Below are positions 30,901 through 33,517 of a DNA stretch of 33,517 bases, one piece after another (the stretch's first letter is position 1; each line of letters opens with the position of its first letter). A program made the translations under genes and the position numbers. The notes under the pieces are model-generated. The model was not told the origin of the DNA, ran no database searches, and saw only the letters and a program-made list of their open reading frames with translations. This stretch comes from CAZDME01 sp964506785 [NCBI: uncultured bacterium] (GTDB lineage: Bacteria > CAZDME01 > JAYEMH01): the NCBI GenBank assembly GCA_964506785.1, contig CAZDME010000007.1:1-33517 (forward strand), in the 5' to 3' direction.

Positions 30901-33517
30901 AGAATTTAAACATTACTATCTGCCGACAGAAGGAGAAACCACTCCCGGCACATCTCATCTTCAGGAACATTGGCAGTTTGATAATTCAAAAGGGACAGCA
31001 GAGCAAACAGTCTATGAAGAAAACGGTGAGAAAGATTATGAAAATACTTTCGATAGCGCCGGCCGTTTTCTAAATGGCACTGACTATAATGCCCTAGATA
31101 CAGAGGGTGTCCACTCCGGAATCGATGTTTCCGAAACGGTTAGCTGGGGGGGGAATGCCTATCTCCCGGCCGGTATCAATGTACAGTTAATTCAAGGAGA
31201 GGGTGAAGATAAAGGCGAGGTTTTTTATAATGCCGGCTACCAGGATGTTAAAAATGTTGATATCGACATATATGCGGATAACAATACCGGCGGGGGGCCA
31301 CAAGAGGCGGTAATCACCGGAACTAACATTGGAGTATTGCCCGACGGGTCATCTGCCGGAGAAGTATCGGGTTTATTCAACCGGGTGAATCTCGACCCCA
31401 GTCTTTTAAATGAAAATGGCAGCTTGGTAAAAGCAGGCTTTGAGCTTGAAAGCAATACCTACCTGACTGACGATAAAGGAAAGTGGGTAGTAGAAAAATA
31501 TGGGAATAAATACAGCCCTCAGATAGTTGACCACAGGCAAACTGAGTATATTAACGCTGGGCAATTTGATGCCAACGATATGTTTTATGCTCCTGCGGAA
31601 TTAATTTCTACTCCCGAACTTTCAGGGACGGTGAAAATTGAAAGCTCCCTCCATAATGATTACGATGATTCTTTTAAGAAAACCGGTTCAAAGGCAAATG
31701 TTAATGCTCTCGGCAAGGATGTTTTAGGTAGTTCAATAGATATCACCCAGGAGCAAACTACCGGGAATTATAGATATGACCAAAACGATAATCTCCTTAG
31801 TTTTAACCAGGATACAACCATTGAAAATGGGGTGCAGAAGTTAAATTTTGATGAAACAACCACTATTGATTATCAAAAAGGAAGTATTAATACCTCCGGC
31901 ACGATAAAGGGGACCGATATTGACGGGAGCTCCGTTGATGCCGCCATTAACTCAACCACCAATCCAGGAGAAGGAACCTCTTCAACCTTTATCAAGAGCC
32001 AAGAAGGAAGCTCTCCGTTAAATCTTAGTATAATTACCACCCCCACCGCTGATGGCCAGGGAAGCTTTACCCAAACCACCGGCAGCTATAAACAATTAGT
32101 TTTTGATGGCGAGACAAAGAATTATCTGCCACAGTCAGTCTATGTAGATAAAACAGTCACCAGCCAAAGAAAAAAGACAGATGCCGATAACTTTTCTATA
32201 ACCACCGTCACCGAAGGTAACCTCTGGCAGGCAAATTCTTCTGGTGAGAAAATTGAAGGGAATTCGATTCAAACCTTCGATAACACCAACACCAAAAACT
32301 GGACCATTCATAGCCGCGACCCCGTTTCCGGCCAGGCCTTTAGCTATACAATTGAGACAATTGAGGAAGGAAAAGGTAATGCCAAGGATATATTAGGTTT
32401 CGAAAATTCCGCTACCGGAAGCTATAACTTTTCTCAAATAACCGAGGTAAACTGGACCATATACAATGGGTTGGATGAATTAGTTTCTCAATCAAGCACA
32501 ACTTCTCCTAGAGTTGGCACCTTTACCTTTGACACCGGACAGAGTGAGTTGGTTCAGAATATCCAGGGTGAAGGGAATATGTTTGGACAGGCAGGGAGCT
32601 GGGATGAGAATGCTACCCAGACGCTGAGTGATAAGGGTGGAAAAGATATTGAAAGTATCGTCTTTGGCAAAGATAGTACCAACTACTTGAATGGCGAGGA
32701 TGTATTAGAGATAGATAACAAACTTCTTGGCACCTTCACCTTTACTAACGGCCAGAGTAAGTTAACCCAGAATATCAGCGGTGACGCAGAGATGTATGAT
32801 CAGGCAGGAACCTGGGATGAGAATGCTACCCAGACGCTGAGTGATAAGGGTGGCAAGGAAATTAAAAGTATCGTCTTTGGAGAAGATAGTACCGAGTACT
32901 TAAACGGTAAGGATGTGTTAGAGCTAGATAACAAACTTCTTGGCACTTTTACCTTGAAGACCGGCCAGATTGAGTTGGTTCAGAATATCAAGGGAAAAGG
33001 CAAGATGTATGATCAGACAGGAATCTGGGATGAGAATGCTACCCAGACGCTGAGTGATAAGGGTGGCAAGGAAATTAAAAGTATCGTCTTTGGAGAAGAT
33101 AGTACCGAGTACTTAAACGGTAAGGATGTATTAGAGATAGATAACAAACTTCTTGGCACTTTTACCTTTGATACCGGCCAGAGTAAGTTAGTCCAGAGTC
33201 TCAGCGGTAAAGGAGAGATGTATGGTCAGGCAGGGAGCTGGTGGGCAGGGAGCAGCCAAACGCTGAGCGCGACGAATGAAGAAAATATTAAAAGTATTAA
33301 GTTTGCTAAGGATGGAGCTGATTATTTAAATGAAAATGACGGCAGATTAGAAATAAACAGTCAGACTATAGGGGTATTTACTTTCTCTGACCCTCAGAGC
33401 CAATATTCTCAGGATTTGAGTGGGTCGGATATACTAGATGGGAAATCCGGTGTTTGGTCTGAAGGTAGTACCCAAACTATTTTTTCTACAAACGGAGAAA
33501 AGATTAATTCTGTTTCC
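27926..33517 (+). CDS. Giant repeat protein with a peptidase C39-like domain (3' end outside window)
   Basis: The frame is open for 1864 codons from ATG 27926 to the window edge; I read it through without a stop. Order: basic/acidic N-terminus with GYPISYN (25-31); one hydrophobic segment (about 82-103, LILRIIASVIIFTFVLTQ); Pro/Lys-rich linker; charged helical region (about 230-350); a C39-like domain (about 355-490) with C364 in AINCATQAL, H450 in HVGGNHYVLV and D466 in VTVIDNGEE, ending EFNSQWGGYIL; 11-residue repeats (522-553); 61-residue repeats (563-734); a long polar Thr/Asn/Gly-rich region; 71-residue repeats from 1531. Likely exported and anchored or surface-exposed. The usual C39 oxyanion glutamine six residues before the cysteine is not seen (G358), so activity is uncertain. 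Expression is gated by two c-di-GMP riboswitches. Confidence 0.85.
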   Translation, partial: MDRDKEERQKREKEEAQGQTPDSMGYPISYNKKNKGESASGLSLYFSSRGVEPKQRQGSSKSNSLSDNPVESINLWQRHKLILRIIASVIIFTFVLTQSDIVWAVDYFKNKKWEKSSPQAEPVPFSPKKTSPLPATSQGTVLDKQIKEKKEKPEPPVSPIKTPFKKSKPQTTKFFDKEIKLPSKEEIQPESKTYYEESSGFTFILDEKGRVVSAIDKKGNVYKRQRDGKLIPYQGTFRTAQGKKAVLKEGKVVELRAVPAKEVDETEGIKEKIHEKVISKDEAAKGNNLKERINDRAGEIFSTLRKTINKTKESFNNFGETLSEKRKKFVSTLGIDKAKEVFANFGIKKAANWLKEKGLFAINCATQALSTLFDFLKVQVSKEEIATTVILIDSFLGVVTSSSTGQISTSLYAMIKAAAAQDIKLYAVETNFTQLKETEEPVIAHVGGNHYVLVTSAGDDGVTVIDNGEEIKISKEEFNSQWGGYILSTRAPPEGEIRVLTPEETKGIKGANFFSDYVSSQNKPPVHDFSNANKPPVHDFSNANKPPVHDFSNKSSISSTPIPQATDFSSVSSETLPKPTVGDALLALQQGGEAEGARVLREALGLPAQSTEPSVGTTVTAPTPQATDFSSVSSETLPKPTVGDALLALQQGGEAEGARVLREALGLPAQSTEPSVGTTVTAPTPQATDFSSVSSETLPKPTVGDALLALQQGGEAEGARVLREALGLPAQSTESPYTQTDDIQTSSVPVQTIETINTACDEKIADAYQRMKSGEINIRDYFDIKDEAKDEKDEALKELGDEALEAGYYDEAYDAYHEIGVKEGFEMKEKIELTTGGKYSPFTGYSGPDNPLINNNLGDDSSLGNDVGGIYKEAVEGINTGIYSHSPNTVTETVTEEKGGKPVEVTKVYAKPLLNQPQAEPTLLRTIEKSDNNLTVTIPGLNSDGNSQTEVYSYDLGGDGSVFGVGVTQAVNIDGTDYQTVSNTYDGDFNPTEFKHYYLPTEGETTPGTSHLQEHWQFDNSKGTAEQTVYEENGEKDYENTFDSAGRFLNGTDYNALDTEGVHSGIDVSETVSWGGNAYLPAGINVQLIQGEGEDKGEVFYNAGYQDVKNVDIDIYADNNTGGGPQEAVITGTNIGVLPDGSSAGEVSGLFNRVNLDPSLLNENGSLVKAGFELESNTYLTDDKGKWVVEKYGNKYSPQIVDHRQTEYINAGQFDANDMFYAPAELISTPELSGTVKIESSLHNDYDDSFKKTGSKANVNALGKDVLGSSIDITQEQTTGNYRYDQNDNLLSFNQDTTIENGVQKLNFDETTTIDYQKGSINTSGTIKGTDIDGSSVDAAINSTTNPGEGTSSTFIKSQEGSSPLNLSIITTPTADGQGSFTQTTGSYKQLVFDGETKNYLPQSVYVDKTVTSQRKKTDADNFSITTVTEGNLWQANSSGEKIEGNSIQTFDNTNTKNWTIHSRDPVSGQAFSYTIETIEEGKGNAKDILGFENSATGSYNFSQITEVNWTIYNGLDELVSQSSTTSPRVGTFTFDTGQSELVQNIQGEGNMFGQAGSWDENATQTLSDKGGKDIESIVFGKDSTNYLNGEDVLEIDNKLLGTFTFTNGQSKLTQNISGDAEMYDQAGTWDENATQTLSDKGGKEIKSIVFGEDSTEYLNGKDVLELDNKLLGTFTLKTGQIELVQNIKGKGKMYDQTGIWDENATQTLSDKGGKEIKSIVFGEDSTEYLNGKDVLEIDNKLLGTFTFDTGQSKLVQSLSGKGEMYGQAGSWWAGSSQTLSATNEENIKSIKFAKDGADYLNENDGRLEINSQTIGVFTFSDPQSQYSQDLSGSDILDGKSGVWSEGSTQTIFSTNGEKINSVS
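27998..28018 (+). repeat. Palindromic repeat core inside the giant gene (copy 2)
   Basis: This 21-bp stretch is identical to 20697-20717 in btuF, with flanks that differ (the outer arms of copy 1 are not conserved: TATGG before and AAAAAG after). It is in frame and encodes GYPISYN, as in btuF. Confidence 0.75.
29489..29584 (+). repeat. 33-bp tandem repeat, three copies, in frame
   Basis: Units at 29489-29521, 29522-29554 and 29555-29584 (last one short) encode NKPPVHDFSNA. The copies are identical at the nucleotide level, which suggests recent slippage or gene conversion. They sit directly after the C39-like domain. Confidence 0.92.
29611..30127 (+). repeat. 183-bp tandem repeat, 2.8 copies, in frame
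   Basis: Units start at 29611, 29794 and 29977; the third runs to about 30127. Each encodes 61 residues, starting PQATDFSSVSSETLPKPT, then GDALLALQQGGEAEGARVL and REALGLPAQSTEP. The copies appear identical base for base, so the expansion is recent. The LQQGGEAEGARVLREAL part looks helical, with Pro/Ser/Thr-rich links on each side. Confidence 0.93.
32516..33517 (+). repeat. 213-bp diverged tandem repeat, four copies plus a partial fifth, in frame
   Basis: Units start at 32516, 32729, 32942, 33155 and 33371 (the fourth is 216 bp). Each encodes about 71 residues: GTFTFxTGQSxLVQNI.G, then M(Y/F)xQAGxWDENATQTLSD, KGGK.I.SIVFG(K/E)DST.YLNG and DVLEIDNKLL. Alternating Thr/Val/Ile patterns suggest a beta-rich repeat domain. 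Copies differ by substitutions, the last two most, so they are older than the 183-bp repeats. The array may continue past the window. Confidence 0.9.

Noticed and set aside
28206-31073. Several 60-110 codon ORFs on both strands in the giant gene region
   Set aside because: They are out of frame with an uninterrupted 1864-codon reading frame that contains recognisable domain motifs and in-frame repeats.
1-33517. tRNA or rRNA genes, insertion sequences, integrases or phage genes
   Set aside because: I looked in every intergenic gap and saw no cloverleaf, rRNA segment, transposase motif or attachment-site duplication.

Overview
The window is about 33.5 kb of dense, mostly plus-strand bacterial sequence from a Gram-negative-type cell: it has a TonB-dependent outer-membrane receptor and a periplasmic-binding-protein ABC importer. 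The giant open reading frame at the right edge, the trehalose gene cluster and the short palindromic repeats that invade coding sequence would fit a candidate-phylum bacterium such as Omnitrophota. That assignment is inference; there is no rRNA or other phylogenetic marker I can place without a search.

Layout. (1) 1-6581, housekeeping: the 3' end of an NAD(P)-glutamate dehydrogenase, carB, mnmG and a YhcC-type radical SAM gene. (2) 6587-8357: a PtsN-like EIIA gene on the minus strand and a divergent MscS channel gene, sharing a 240-bp control region with a good promoter in each direction. (3) 8438-20341, a trehalose/osmotic-stress island on one strand: beta-phosphoglucomutase, GH65 disaccharide phosphorylase, CBS-pair protein, GT4 glycosyltransferase, OtsA-like GT20 synthase, second CBS-pair protein, two paralogous CPA2-type cation/proton antiporters, OtsB phosphatase, a DUF5752-like protein with an internal duplication, and a TreT-like trehalose synthase. 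It encodes two likely ways to make trehalose (OtsA/OtsB and TreT) and one to recover it (GH65 plus PgmB). (4) 20342-26301, a vitamin B12 uptake locus with two cobalamin riboswitches: one before btuF-btuC-btuD-cobO with a textbook terminator, one before a BtuB-like TonB receptor. (5) 26302-27409: a SAM methyltransferase behind a promoter with MerR-type geometry, then a half-size TauE/SafE permease. (6) 27410-33517: phased A-tracts, a strong sigma70-like promoter, two tandem c-di-GMP-I (GEMM) riboswitches each with its own terminator, and then a giant reading frame running off the window (at least 1864 codons, no stop).

The giant protein has one N-terminal membrane segment, a peptidase-C39-like domain with Cys, His and Asp in the right order, and three families of internal tandem repeats (11, 61 and 71 residues). 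A 17-codon ORF between the two riboswitches begins like the giant gene, so the riboswitch-terminator-start-codon block appears to have been duplicated. The c-di-GMP-gated, repeat-rich, C39-containing giant surface protein is the most unusual system here. A second curiosity is a 21-bp palindromic core found in frame in two unrelated genes (btuF and the giant gene), giving the same peptide GYPISYN in both.
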